DNA from: Gammaproteobacteria bacterium
Lineage (GTDB): Bacteria > Pseudomonadota > Gammaproteobacteria > Eutrophobiales > Eutrophobiaceae
Length of the DNA stretch: 64,000 nt
Direction: 5' to 3'
Assembly: GCA_026710545.1 (NCBI GenBank)
Contig: JAPOQU010000102.1
Coordinates: 1 to 64,000, forward strand
In this document: piece after piece, positions 46,869 to 56,225 of the stretch
How the letters are laid out: the number at the start of each line of letters is the position of its first letter
How positions within the stretch are numbered: position 1 is the stretch's first letter
Notes under the pieces: model-generated
What the model saw: the letters and a program-made list of their open reading frames with translations, nothing else
Told to the model about the DNA's origin: nothing
Database searches by the model: none
Made by a program: the position numbers and the translations under genes

Positions 46869-49835
46869 GTGATCTCTCCTCCCCTACATAGCGTTCTGGA
46901 AGCAACCGGTTATCTTCTGCCGGATGGGCAGCCCGCTCCTGGTGTCTATCTCGGAGAAGATACCCAGCAGGAACGTCGAGGTCGCCGTTCATTCTCTCCT
47001 GACGCCTTATGGCGTAGTAAATCTACCCCTCTTACCGTCTATTTCAAGTATGCATCTACAAGGCCGTCAGGCGAGGAGATCGGTATATGGAGACAGGAGA
47101 TTTGGAACGAAGGTTTTGCCCCGCTCCTATGGGTAATCTCTCCTGACCGGATTGATCTCTATAATGGATTTGCCCTTCCTGAACAGACGGCTGATGCTGA
47201 CGTAAATCGCCTGAAAACTTTCCGCAACATCGTTGCCGAGCTGGATAAACTTGACCAGTTCGCCGGCCGTCTTGCAATGGAGACCGGCCAGTTCTGGAGC
47301 CAGGCGCCTTCAGTCACTCGAAAAACAAGTGTTGACCATAAGTTGCTGTCAGACCTTGCTTTTCTGGAGGGCGATCTGGCAGGACTTGAGCATATTGAAG
47401 CGCAGGGATTAATCGGGAGAACTATTTTTACACAGTACCTGATTGACCGGGAAATAATTGGTGAGAGCAAGCTAAAGGCTATCTGTGGTTATTCTACTTT
47501 GCCTGAGGTTTTGCATGATCGCAGGGCTACGAAGAAATTGTTTACATGGCTCAGTGAAACTTTTAATGGTGACATGTTCCCTTCGTCTGCTGCGATGACA
47601 CCCGCCACCCGCCATCTTGAAAGGATAGCAAAATTCCTTGAAGCGGTGGACCCCGAAACCGGACAAACCACGTTTTTTCCGTACCAGTTTGACGTAATTC
47701 CAGTCGAACTTATCAGCGCCATTTACGAACAATTCGTGCATACGGAAGCGAAACAGTCGGCAGGGAACGACAGCCGCTCCAGTGCCAGACAGATGGGTGT
47801 CTATTACACCCGTTTGCCGGTCGTCTCCCTAGTGCTTGACGAAGTGATGGATGGTCTGACAGGAAAAGAAACCGTACTGGATCTTACTTGTGGGTCGGGC
47901 GTTTTTCTCGTAGAAGCGTTGCGAAGACTTGTCAGGCTTAAATCGGACGATTCATCACCTGATCGCAAATTGATCAGATCGACATTGTACGAACAAATCT
48001 ACGGTGTGGATATCAGCGAGAATGCGGTACGTATAGCAGCATTCAGCCTTTATTTGGCGGCCTTGGAACTTGATCCTGATCCTCGACCACCTCATGCCCT
48101 CAAGTTCGCCCCCTTGATAGGTAAAACTCTTTTTGTAGGTGATGCACATGATGTCGAAAACACACCTGATGGAAAAAAGGTTTTTACCACACAAACCGGG
48201 CTGAGGAATTTTGATGTCATAGTTGGTAATCCGCCGTGGAGTTTCAGAGGAAAGAAGGGCACAAGTATACGCCGAAGTCGAAAAGTTAACATTCCTCAGC
48301 AACCTCGCGGCGAAGGTCTTGATTTTGTCAGACGAGCGATGGAATTCTCTCATGACGATACGCGGTTCGGCCTGATACTCAGTGCAACTCCATTTTTTTC
48401 GCGTAGCCAAACAGGTTTGAATGCTTCACAACAAATTATCAAGTCACTCTTGCCGGTAACTCTGGTTAATTTATCCAACCTTTCTTCTTGGCTGTTTCCA
48501 AAGGCCACTATGCCGGCAGTCGCATTCTTTGCGCGACACCGCCCCCAACAACCTGAAGACCGGGTAACTCTTGTGCAGGTTCCATGGACACCAACCGGGA
48601 ATCAGAGTCATACTTTTAAGATTGCTCGTAGTGACATTATGACGCTGTCATTCACTGATTGGAAACGTCAGCCGGAGCGATTAAAAGCAGCGATTTGTGG
48701 ATGTCGTCGGGATCTTTCGCTGTTGGATAGGCTGACAACCACTCATGCTACACTCAGCCACCAGCTTGAGGCGCTACAGACAAAACTCAGTGCGGGCCTG
48801 AAATTTGGCGACAGGAGTCGCGATGCAACATTCCTCAAGGGCCTGCCATTGCTTCACAGGCAAGATCAACAACGTTTTTTCGTATCTATTGACAGCTTGG
48901 CTTTATTTTACGAAGACGATGCCGAAAGACCCCGCAAACGCGATATCTATCGAGCTCCGCTGCTCGTAGTGAAAGAATTATTAATAAAAGGGGAACCGCG
49001 TCTTGTCGCGGCCGTGGCAAATCATGATCTTGTGTTCACTGACGCATATTATGGTGCCGCCTTGTCTCCTGATAGAATTGACATTGCCCACCTCCTGGCA
49101 GCAATCCTGAATTCTTCGCTTGCTTCCTGGTATTTTATTATGACAGCTTCCACTTTTGGATTATGGATGCGGCGCATGCTGCTTAAGGATATAGCCAGGC
49201 TGCCAACGCCTGATCTGGAAAAAGCCGCGCAGTCTGATGCTGGTAAAAACATATTGCGGCTTATGAAAACCTTTCAACGAACCCACTTGAGTGACAGTGA
49301 TTGGAAAACGCTTGATGAATCTGTTCTTGATTTATACGGACTGGACGAACCTGATCGCATTGTTGTACGTGACGGCTTCTTTCGCGCAAGCTGGGAATGG
49401 AAGCAGGGCCGTCTTGCATCGGTTAAACCTGCCGGTATTGAAGATCACATGTCTGACTATGCCCACGCGTTCCTTTCCACAATCGGCGTTTGGCTGTCTG
49501 CACGCAAGCGGAAACGGATGTGTGCTGAGATATTCAATCTTTCCCAACATGACCCGCTTAGAGTTGTTCGATTTATCCTTGAAGATAGGCCCGGTGCCTC
49601 CGAGGCGAAAATAATTAAACCGCATGCCCCACTAAAAGAACTTCTATTACAAATCAGCGAACGCCTTAATGTCTCACTCACCGACTCGCTGACTGGTGAG
49701 CGGGAACTACGAGTATACGGCCCTGATGAAGTTGTGATCATAAAACCTGCGGCACGTCGGCATTGGCTGGGTGTATCAGGGCTGGAAGATGCGGATACAG
49801 TTATTGCAGAAAGCATTACAAGGATGACCATGTGA
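46869..49835 (+). CDS. Large N6-adenine DNA methyltransferase, restriction or defence type
   Basis: The 988-residue product has SAM motif I DLTCGSGVFL starting at D338 and the amino-methyltransferase motif NPPW at 454-457. The first 300 residues form a separate region containing LTVYFKYAST and WNEGFAPLLWVISPDRIDLYNGF, which looks like a PD-(D/E)XK-related fold without the catalytic Glu. The C-terminal third (about 680-900; LLLKDIARLPTPD) resembles target-recognition regions of type IIG/ISP enzymes. GTG start. AT-rich relative to the backbone, consistent with transfer. It is coupled to a small nuclease-like gene. It is not a recognisable BREX PglX or type I HsdM. Confidence 0.85.
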   Translation: MISPPLHSVLEATGYLLPDGQPAPGVYLGEDTQQERRGRRSFSPDALWRSKSTPLTVYFKYASTRPSGEEIGIWRQEIWNEGFAPLLWVISPDRIDLYNGFALPEQTADADVNRLKTFRNIVAELDKLDQFAGRLAMETGQFWSQAPSVTRKTSVDHKLLSDLAFLEGDLAGLEHIEAQGLIGRTIFTQYLIDREIIGESKLKAICGYSTLPEVLHDRRATKKLFTWLSETFNGDMFPSSAAMTPATRHLERIAKFLEAVDPETGQTTFFPYQFDVIPVELISAIYEQFVHTEAKQSAGNDSRSSARQMGVYYTRLPVVSLVLDEVMDGLTGKETVLDLTCGSGVFLVEALRRLVRLKSDDSSPDRKLIRSTLYEQIYGVDISENAVRIAAFSLYLAALELDPDPRPPHALKFAPLIGKTLFVGDAHDVENTPDGKKVFTTQTGLRNFDVIVGNPPWSFRGKKGTSIRRSRKVNIPQQPRGEGLDFVRRAMEFSHDDTRFGLILSATPFFSRSQTGLNASQQIIKSLLPVTLVNLSNLSSWLFPKATMPAVAFFARHRPQQPEDRVTLVQVPWTPTGNQSHTFKIARSDIMTLSFTDWKRQPERLKAAICGCRRDLSLLDRLTTTHATLSHQLEALQTKLSAGLKFGDRSRDATFLKGLPLLHRQDQQRFFVSIDSLALFYEDDAERPRKRDIYRAPLLVVKELLIKGEPRLVAAVANHDLVFTDAYYGAALSPDRIDIAHLLAAILNSSLASWYFIMTASTFGLWMRRMLLKDIARLPTPDLEKAAQSDAGKNILRLMKTFQRTHLSDSDWKTLDESVLDLYGLDEPDRIVVRDGFFRASWEWKQGRLASVKPAGIEDHMSDYAHAFLSTIGVWLSARKRKRMCAEIFNLSQHDPLRVVRFILEDRPGASEAKIIKPHAPLKELLLQISERLNVSLTDSLTGERELRVYGPDEVVIIKPAARRHWLGVSGLEDADTVIAESITRMTM

Positions 49836-50506
49836 GGATACCAGACGAAGATAAGGTCACATTTGGTCAAGGATTAATCCCTCTCTCGGATGAGATCGCT
49901 GCCGCAATTCTCCTGACACTTGAAGCCGGTTGGGAAATTGCAACTGCTTACCCTGAGGTACATGCTGATGCAGGAGAAGTGGAGATTACTGAACGTCTCC
50001 GTGATGGTATGCGGCAAGCGTTGGACAGGAATGAGTTTCAGTGGAGAAGGGAGATGACTGTCCTCCCGGGAACAGAGTCTCGTTCGCGACCGGAAATTCT
50101 GACGCCAGATGGTAGGACGGACATACCAATATTGATGTCTGAAATACGTTTAAAATTTCAGGTGCACGACCCCCATGCGATTATAGAATGTAAACGAATA
50201 GCGGGAAACCACGCCAGTCTCTGCCGTTTGTATGTGATTTCAGGAATTGATCGTTTTCAAACCGGGCAGTATGGACGAAACCACAGGGTCGCTTTTATGG
50301 TGGGATACCTTATATCCGGCCAAGCAGCCGCTGCTGTCTCTGGTATAAACCGGTATCTCACCGGTAAGGGCCGACAAGAACAGCACCTTGAACCATCCAA
50401 TATAATCAAGGAACCGTGTACTTGGGAAAGTGACCATCCGCGCGCAGGATCATCTTCCATCGAACTGTACCACGCTTTTTTCAGACTCAAAGCAGCGTCA
50501 TCTTAA
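49832..50506 (+). CDS. Putative PD-(D/E)XK nuclease coupled to the methyltransferase
   Basis: The 224-residue product starts at GTG 49832, overlapping the methyltransferase stop (GTGA). E74, D97 in GRTDIPI, and E119-C-K121 in AIIECKR have the spacing of a PD-(D/E)XK nuclease core, followed by CRLYVISGIDRF and YGRNHRVAFMVGYL. I know of no named family for it. The gene order suggests that it cleaves DNA lacking the partner's methylation, or modulates it. Nuclease activity is an inference from the motif. Confidence 0.65.
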   Translation: MRIPDEDKVTFGQGLIPLSDEIAAAILLTLEAGWEIATAYPEVHADAGEVEITERLRDGMRQALDRNEFQWRREMTVLPGTESRSRPEILTPDGRTDIPILMSEIRLKFQVHDPHAIIECKRIAGNHASLCRLYVISGIDRFQTGQYGRNHRVAFMVGYLISGQAAAAVSGINRYLTGKGRQEQHLEPSNIIKEPCTWESDHPRAGSSSIELYHAFFRLKAASS

Positions 50507-50533
50507 GCTTGGCTATTCTGGTCCTCGTAGAAT

Positions 50534-51679
50534 TTATAACTCGCCTTTGAATGCCTTGTCGAGTATGGCGGGGAGCAGAGCGTCAAGTTCAGTCTGGTTT
50601 TCTGAATGAGCTTGTTTGATCGTGGCAGATTTGGATTGCAAATTGTCGAACCATAGCTGTTTGTTGTAATTGGGGACCGGGACCTCGATTTTCTCCAGCT
50701 TCTTGAGGCCAAGTGTGCGGTTACGTCCGGCGCCGCCTGGTGATGCTTCCCTTACTTTTTCAATGCCTTCACCTGTCAGCAGATAGAACCACAAAAATTC
50801 CGCCGTTGCGATGCCAGCTTTCGGCACACAGGTAATGAAACGATGAGAACCAACCCGGCCTTCATCTTCCGGTTGTACGACGGCGATCGCGCCTTCCCAT
50901 GAGAAGACATTACTAAATACCAGATCACCGGGCTCAATGCTGTAGAGCTTTTTCGTTCCTACGTCAATTCCATTCAAGACAGGCTTATGGAAAGTTCCCT
51001 TGCCAAATGATCGGACACCCAATTCCGGGTATTCGCAATCCATCTCAACCTCAACTTTTCGCCGTACAATAGGCGCCACTTCGGCTATGGGGTAGTATTC
51101 GGCGCACTCAATTATCTGTTGAAAGGCGCTGTATAACATTATTTGGGCATCGGCCTGGATTTCCGACTGTAGTAGCTTGGCTTTGTCAATTTTGGCTATC
51201 AGCGATTCAAGTTTGGCAGCTACTCGCCGTTGGTCGTCGAGCGGAGGTAGAGGAATAGTCATATCAAGAAATTTTGTCTCTTTCAGACGAACCCTATTTG
51301 TCGAGCCTTCGCTTACACGGCGACACAAATCTACAAAATCATATGTACGGGCGTACCATTCAAGATAGTTCGGTAGCACGATTTCTCGGTTGATTTCGAA
51401 GCACGGAAAGTCGTTACTCACTAAAGCTCCGTCAAGTGTAGGGGGCACAATACCAAACGCACCGTGACGTGCGTCAATCCGAGAAACCAAAAATTGTCCG
51501 GCTTTTACCCGTATTTGACGTGTTGCCTCAATTTTCGATCCGTGAATCTTCCCTCGAAGGCTGAGCCCCTTCCCCCATAGTCTTACGGTGATTTGTTTAT
51601 ATGTTTCATCGGGTAAAGGCTCTATCCAGCTATCAGATTTACGGAGGAAAAGTCTGATGGGTACTTCTCTGAAATTCAT
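50534..51679 (-). CDS. hsdS: Type I restriction system specificity subunit HsdS
   Basis: The 381-residue product has two target-recognition halves, each ending in a helical spacer: PLPPLDDQRRVAAKLESLIAKIDKAK at about 142-168 and VPVPNYNKQLWFDNLQSKSATI near the end. It sets the bipartite DNA target. It is shorter than many HsdS proteins but both domains are present. Its start overlaps the hsdM stop by 4 nt. Its end faces the nuclease-like gene with 27 nt between. Confidence 0.93.
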   Translation of the reverse strand: MNFREVPIRLFLRKSDSWIEPLPDETYKQITVRLWGKGLSLRGKIHGSKIEATRQIRVKAGQFLVSRIDARHGAFGIVPPTLDGALVSNDFPCFEINREIVLPNYLEWYARTYDFVDLCRRVSEGSTNRVRLKETKFLDMTIPLPPLDDQRRVAAKLESLIAKIDKAKLLQSEIQADAQIMLYSAFQQIIECAEYYPIAEVAPIVRRKVEVEMDCEYPELGVRSFGKGTFHKPVLNGIDVGTKKLYSIEPGDLVFSNVFSWEGAIAVVQPEDEGRVGSHRFITCVPKAGIATAEFLWFYLLTGEGIEKVREASPGGAGRNRTLGLKKLEKIEVPVPNYNKQLWFDNLQSKSATIKQAHSENQTELDALLPAILDKAFKGEL

Positions 51680-53247
51680 CGAATTCCTTCCGCCAGCGAG
51701 GTCCTGATCTCACCCATAAGGTCCAGAAGGTTGTGTTCCTTTTCGACTATGGCGTCTATAATCTCAGCGGGGGCGCGTTGATCCGTAGCTTCAACCGAAT
51801 GAGGGTTTTTAATATCCAGATTGCAGGCGACCACGCGACCTTGTTCGTCTCGCTGAATCAGATCCTTAGTATCTATCCTCCAAGCGTGTTCATTCTGCTT
51901 TCGGTTTTTCCACCACTTGAGACAATCAGCAAACTCGGCGTACTCCATAGCCATGGTCTTGGTATATTTACGTCGCCCCTCAGGCAGTGGAATCTGGTAA
52001 TACCATATTTCATTTGTAGGGCGTGATCGGTCAAAGAACATGAGGTTGGTCGGGATATCGGTATAGGGCGAGAACACACCTTCGGGCAGTCGAACGATGG
52101 TATGCAGGTTGAAGTTCTTCAACAATTCTTCCTTGATGCGCGCGCAAACCCCGTCACCGAACAACATCCCGTTGGGCACTACCACGGCGGCCCGGCCGCC
52201 TCGTTCTGTTCCGTGGCCGGGTCGTTTCAACTTGCGCATGATGAGTTGCAGGAACAGCAGCGCGGTTTCGGCGGTCTGCATATCTTCCGGAAAATTGCCG
52301 AGGATGCCTTTTTCTTCCTCGCCGCCGAAGGGAGGATTGGTGAGGATGATGTCCACCCGGTCTTTGTCGCCGATTTCCCGTAGCGGATGCCTCAGACTGT
52401 TTTCCGGGTCAATGCGCGGGTACGCCAACCCGTGCAACAGCAGGTTCATTTGCGCCAACAGGTAGGGAAGCGATTTGGCTTCCCCGCCGAAAAGCGTTCT
52501 GTCCTGGAGTATTTCCCGATCCTCCACGATGCGGCATTGTCGTTCCAGGTGGTTATAGGCTTCCACCAGGAAGCCTCCTGTGCCGCAGGCGGGATCAAGA
52601 ATCGTTTCGCCCAGTTTTGGATTTGTTGCCTCAACCATGAAACGCACCACCGGCCGCGGCGTGTAGAACTCTCCTGAATCGCCGGCTGCATCTCGCATTT
52701 CCCGGAGCAGGGTTTCATAAAGGCGGCTCAGGACGTGGATTTCTTCGGATGCGTTGAAATGGATACTGTTGACCTTGTCGATTACGTCCCGTAGCAGGTA
52801 GCCGTTGATCATGCGGTTGTATAAATCCTTGAATACGGTGGCGACCACGTCCCGCCGGTCGCCGCCACCGGTTCCTTGCAATGACCGCAGGCAGGCAAAC
52901 AAGCCGGGACCGCGCGCGCCGTCCGGCCTCATGGCCTCGTCATTGTTGATAAAGGCGACCAGCTCATCGCCGGTTATGCCTCCCTCAATCGCCGCCCAGT
53001 CGCGCCAGCGGTAAGGCGCCTCAATGACAGGCTGAAAAGCCTTCCCCTCCAGGACCGCCTCGGTCTCGCGCAGCTGTTCGAGGTCATCGAGGAATTTCAG
53101 GAACATGATCCAGGTGAGCATCGGCAAGCGGTCGAGGTCGCCATTCAGCCCTTTGTCCTTACGCATGATCTGGCGCGATGATTTAATGATGGTCGCCAGT
53201 TGCCGGGCCGTTGTCATCGGTTGCTCTGTGTCTGACTTTTTTGCCAT
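51676..53247 (-). CDS. hsdM: Type I restriction system methyltransferase HsdM
   Basis: The 523-residue product has an N-terminal HsdM helical domain, SAM motif I LDPACGTGGFL at about 217-227, and NPPF at 304-307. It adds N6-methyladenine at the site chosen by HsdS. ATG 53247 (MAKKSDTEQP) is my choice; TTG 53259, which overlaps the hsdR stop as TTGA, would add four residues. The order R-M-S with an HsdR of this size fits the EcoAI/EcoEI (type IB) group. Confidence 0.95.
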   Translation of the reverse strand: MAKKSDTEQPMTTARQLATIIKSSRQIMRKDKGLNGDLDRLPMLTWIMFLKFLDDLEQLRETEAVLEGKAFQPVIEAPYRWRDWAAIEGGITGDELVAFINNDEAMRPDGARGPGLFACLRSLQGTGGGDRRDVVATVFKDLYNRMINGYLLRDVIDKVNSIHFNASEEIHVLSRLYETLLREMRDAAGDSGEFYTPRPVVRFMVEATNPKLGETILDPACGTGGFLVEAYNHLERQCRIVEDREILQDRTLFGGEAKSLPYLLAQMNLLLHGLAYPRIDPENSLRHPLREIGDKDRVDIILTNPPFGGEEEKGILGNFPEDMQTAETALLFLQLIMRKLKRPGHGTERGGRAAVVVPNGMLFGDGVCARIKEELLKNFNLHTIVRLPEGVFSPYTDIPTNLMFFDRSRPTNEIWYYQIPLPEGRRKYTKTMAMEYAEFADCLKWWKNRKQNEHAWRIDTKDLIQRDEQGRVVACNLDIKNPHSVEATDQRAPAEIIDAIVEKEHNLLDLMGEIRTSLAEGIR

Positions 53248-53255
53248 GTGAATCT

Positions 53256-55643
53256 TCAATGCGCGTATAGTAATGTTTGCATTTGGTCAACTGCCTGCCG
53301 CATCCTTGTCGCGTTGCCAAAGAAGTTTGTTATTTCCATGACGTTGCCCCGTTCGGATATGGGAGGCACCTGCAAACTATCCGGTATCTCAAATTGTCGG
53401 GGTCCGAACTCAACATACTTGTCGAGCAATATGTCCAGTACCTCACGCGCCTCCGGACCGTACAGGTCGAAGAAATCGGGATTGTTCCTGCGCAGGTAGT
53501 CAGCCCGCTCGCGACGGGTTCGCAATGGCGCATCGAAGGCAAGGTGGCAGAGCAGGTCCAGGGGGTCTGCATCGGGATTATTGGTGGTTTCCGCCAGGCG
53601 CTTGAAGTCGATGCCGCGTTCCTCCAGAAGCGCTAGGATATCCTCGCGTTGTACCGGATTGGCCCAAAGGTCGCGTAGCTTCTCGTCGGATACGAACAGG
53701 GTGCGAACCTTTTCAGCAGTGTAATCGGTGTACTGAATAACGCGCAGTTGTGTCCCGTCGGTATCCAGTTCATAAACCAGGTGAGAAGCGATTTCGAAAA
53801 CGCCGTCATCAACGTAATATTTTCGTGGGGTATGATCATCATCTCCCAATTTAATATATCCTCCTTCCTCCTCTGCCTGGGCATCCTCTCCGGGGCCAAG
53901 GTCCAGTTGATCGGTTGTTTCTGCTTCTTCTCCTCCTTCAATGACATGACCTTGATCGTCAATATGGATTTCTTCGTCGATGTCAGGAAAACCGTCAAAA
54001 TCCGGGTCGGCAAAGTTACTTGTTGCTGAGCCTGTGTAATCAATGATGTTAAACCAGTACTTGCCGTAATCTGAGCGCAGACGAGTCCCGCGCCCGATAA
54101 TTTGTTTGAATTCCGTCATCGAATTAACCATTCGCGCCAACACCACGTTTTTGCAGGTAGGGGCATCCACTCCCGTAGTCAGCAGGTGGGATGTGGTCAG
54201 GATAACAGGAGATATGGTCTCAATCTCCTGGAAACGGCCGAGGTGTCCTTTGCCTACCTGTCCTTCTTCAGACGTGACGCGGACCACATAGTCCGGATAT
54301 ATTTTCACGAGGTCGGCGTTGAGATTATTGAGCTCGCGGCGCATTTCGTCTGCGTGTTCCTGATTGACGCAAAAGACCACGGTTTTGGCAAATCGGTCGT
54401 TACGTTTCAGAAAATCGCTCAGGTGACGGGCAATAACCCGGGTTCGGGCGCGCAATGCGATGATGCGCTCAAAATCCCTGGTCTGATATTCGCCGTCCGG
54501 AATTTCCCGCCCATAGCGATCAAGTTCATCCTTGCTTGGCCGCCAGCCGCTTGCGTCCACGTCCGTGATTACCCGATGAACCCGGTAAGGAGCGAGGAAA
54601 CCATCATCTATTCCCTGCCGAAGACTGTAGGTATATATGGGGTTGCCAAAGTAACGGTAGGTGTCGCGATTATCCTCCCGAAGCGGTGTGGCGGTCATGC
54701 CGACCTGGTAGGCCGGCTCAAAGTACTCCAGCAGTTCCCGCCAGTTGCTGTCGTCCCTGGCGCTGCCACGGTGGCACTCATCCACGATGATTAAATCGAA
54801 AAAGTCCGGCGCGAACTCTTTAAACAGCCCCGGCCGGCGGGCATCCTTGGCCAACGCTTGGTAGATGGCGAAATACATTTCACGGCCTTTGCTGATGGTC
54901 CCGTTTTCAATCTTGTAGCGAGCCTCGCCGAAAGGGGTAAAGGTTTTGTCCTTCGGGTCGTCAACCAGCACGTTACGGTCCGCGAGAAACAGGATTTTCG
55001 GCTTGCGATATTGGGCAGCACGGTTCCAACGGGCGTTCCACAGTTTCCAACAGATCTGAAATGCCACCAATGTTTTCCCTGTGCCCGTCGCCATGGTGAG
55101 CAACACGCGCCGGTTTCCCTGTAATATCGCTTGTACCGAGCGATTGATGGCAATTTGCTGGTAATAGCGTGGTGTGAGGCCGCTGAGATGGTGATAGGGT
55201 GACAATAACGCGTTGGACATGTTGTCCGACAGACCCTCAGCCTGTTTCAAGCGCGCGAAAAGCTCTGTGGGCGCCGGATAGTCAGCGATTTTCTGTTCCA
55301 GACCGGTGAGAAAATCAAACTCCAGGATGTCCTTCCCATTGGTGGCATAGGCAAACTTCAGGCCAAGGATTTCAGCATAGTCTTTGGCCTGTTGCATACC
55401 ACTCCCTGCAGAGTCTCCTTCCGGTTTTGCCTCGACAACTGCTATGGGGTAATCGCGATTGTAAAGAAGCAGGTAATCTGCCCGTTTTCGCTCTTCCCTG
55501 TCAACGTTTTCTCCGGTGAGCTTCACGCGCCCATCGGTAAAGGTGTATTGCTCAGTGAGTGAATGGGGTGAAGTTTCCCAACCCGCCCCGAGCAGTTTGG
55601 GAGTTACGTAGATTCGGCAAGTATCGGCTTCGTTCAGGGACAT
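53256..55643 (-). CDS. hsdR: Type I restriction endonuclease subunit HsdR, EcoEI-like
   Basis: The 795-residue product has an N-terminal nuclease core (D56; E71-A-K73 in VVEAKPEG), helicase motif I ATGTGKT at 185-191, DECH at 288-291, and motif VI region IGRGTRLR. An acidic linker (about 560-620, rich in Asp and Glu) precedes the C-terminal HsdM-binding domain. Translocation-driven cleavage of foreign DNA is the family function. All key residues are present, so the system appears intact. Confidence 0.96.
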   Translation of the reverse strand: MSLNEADTCRIYVTPKLLGAGWETSPHSLTEQYTFTDGRVKLTGENVDREERKRADYLLLYNRDYPIAVVEAKPEGDSAGSGMQQAKDYAEILGLKFAYATNGKDILEFDFLTGLEQKIADYPAPTELFARLKQAEGLSDNMSNALLSPYHHLSGLTPRYYQQIAINRSVQAILQGNRRVLLTMATGTGKTLVAFQICWKLWNARWNRAAQYRKPKILFLADRNVLVDDPKDKTFTPFGEARYKIENGTISKGREMYFAIYQALAKDARRPGLFKEFAPDFFDLIIVDECHRGSARDDSNWRELLEYFEPAYQVGMTATPLREDNRDTYRYFGNPIYTYSLRQGIDDGFLAPYRVHRVITDVDASGWRPSKDELDRYGREIPDGEYQTRDFERIIALRARTRVIARHLSDFLKRNDRFAKTVVFCVNQEHADEMRRELNNLNADLVKIYPDYVVRVTSEEGQVGKGHLGRFQEIETISPVILTTSHLLTTGVDAPTCKNVVLARMVNSMTEFKQIIGRGTRLRSDYGKYWFNIIDYTGSATSNFADPDFDGFPDIDEEIHIDDQGHVIEGGEEAETTDQLDLGPGEDAQAEEEGGYIKLGDDDHTPRKYYVDDGVFEIASHLVYELDTDGTQLRVIQYTDYTAEKVRTLFVSDEKLRDLWANPVQREDILALLEERGIDFKRLAETTNNPDADPLDLLCHLAFDAPLRTRRERADYLRRNNPDFFDLYGPEAREVLDILLDKYVEFGPRQFEIPDSLQVPPISERGNVMEITNFFGNATRMRQAVDQMQTLLYAH

Positions 55644-55747
55644 ATTCCGGTCTTGCTGCAGGTGGTTTTTTCGTTCTGCCTACCAAACTGAATCCAACCG
55701 CTACCAGAATACGGGGGCAGTACGAACCTGCCCCGCAGGTCACGCAG

Positions 55748-55915
55748 CTATTTGATCTTGCCTTCCTTGTAGAGCACGTGTTTGCGTACCACGGGGTCGT
55801 ATTTCATGACTTCCATCTTGTCCGGCGTATTCCGCTTGTTCTTCGTGGTGGTATAGAAATGCCCGGTGCCGGCGGAGGAATTCAGGCGGATCTTGTCGCG
55901 TGCGCTGTTTGCCAT
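55748..55915 (-). CDS. rpmG: 50S ribosomal protein L33
   Basis: This is a 55-residue basic protein, [20 protein letters not shown] at the start and YKEGKIK at the end, with [21 protein letters not shown] in between. It belongs to the zinc-free L33 form (no Cys). It lies 9 nt after rpmB, the usual pair. It is too short for most gene-length cut-offs. Confidence 0.95.
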   Translation of the reverse strand: MANSARDKIRLNSSAGTGHFYTTTKNKRNTPDKMEVMKYDPVVRKHVLYKEGKIK

Positions 55916-55924
55916 TGTCGTCTC

Positions 55925-56161
55925 CTATACTTTTATGCCGCGTGACCGGACATCAGCCAGCACCTGGTCGATCCCCAGCTTGTCGATGGTGCGCAGTCCC
56001 TTGGTGCTGACGCGCAGTTTCACCCAGCGGTTTTCACTTTGCACCCAGAACCTGCGCTCGTGCAGGTTGGGCAGGAAGCGCCGTTTGCTCTTGTTGTTGG
56101 CGTGGGACACATTGTTCCCCGACATGGGTTTTTTTCCGGTTACCTGACAGACCCGTGACAT
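55925..56161 (-). CDS. rpmB: 50S ribosomal protein L28
   Basis: The 78-residue product starts [29 protein letters not shown], the standard L28 N-terminus. Same length as E. coli L28. It heads rpmB-rpmG with its own promoter located between it and radC. Confidence 0.97.
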   Translation of the reverse strand: MSRVCQVTGKKPMSGNNVSHANNKSKRRFLPNLHERRFWVQSENRWVKLRVSTKGLRTIDKLGIDQVLADVRSRGIKV

Positions 56162-56195
56162 CGCAGTGCTCTCAAAACGTTACAAAAGGATGCGG

Positions 56196-56225
56196 ATTAT
56201 ACACCCATCTTGCCGCTTACATCAA
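56196..56225 (-). promoter_or_regulatory. rpmB-rpmG promoter
   Basis: On the minus strand TTGATG (56225-56220), 18-nt spacer, TATAAT (56201-56196). The -35 lies in the last codons of radC. The start codon is 35 nt further on. Confidence 0.65.

Noticed and set aside
46869-50506. BREX (PglX) or DISARM identity for the methyltransferase
   Set aside because: None of the partner genes (pglZ, brxC, drmA, drmB) is present, and the coupled gene does not match any of them.
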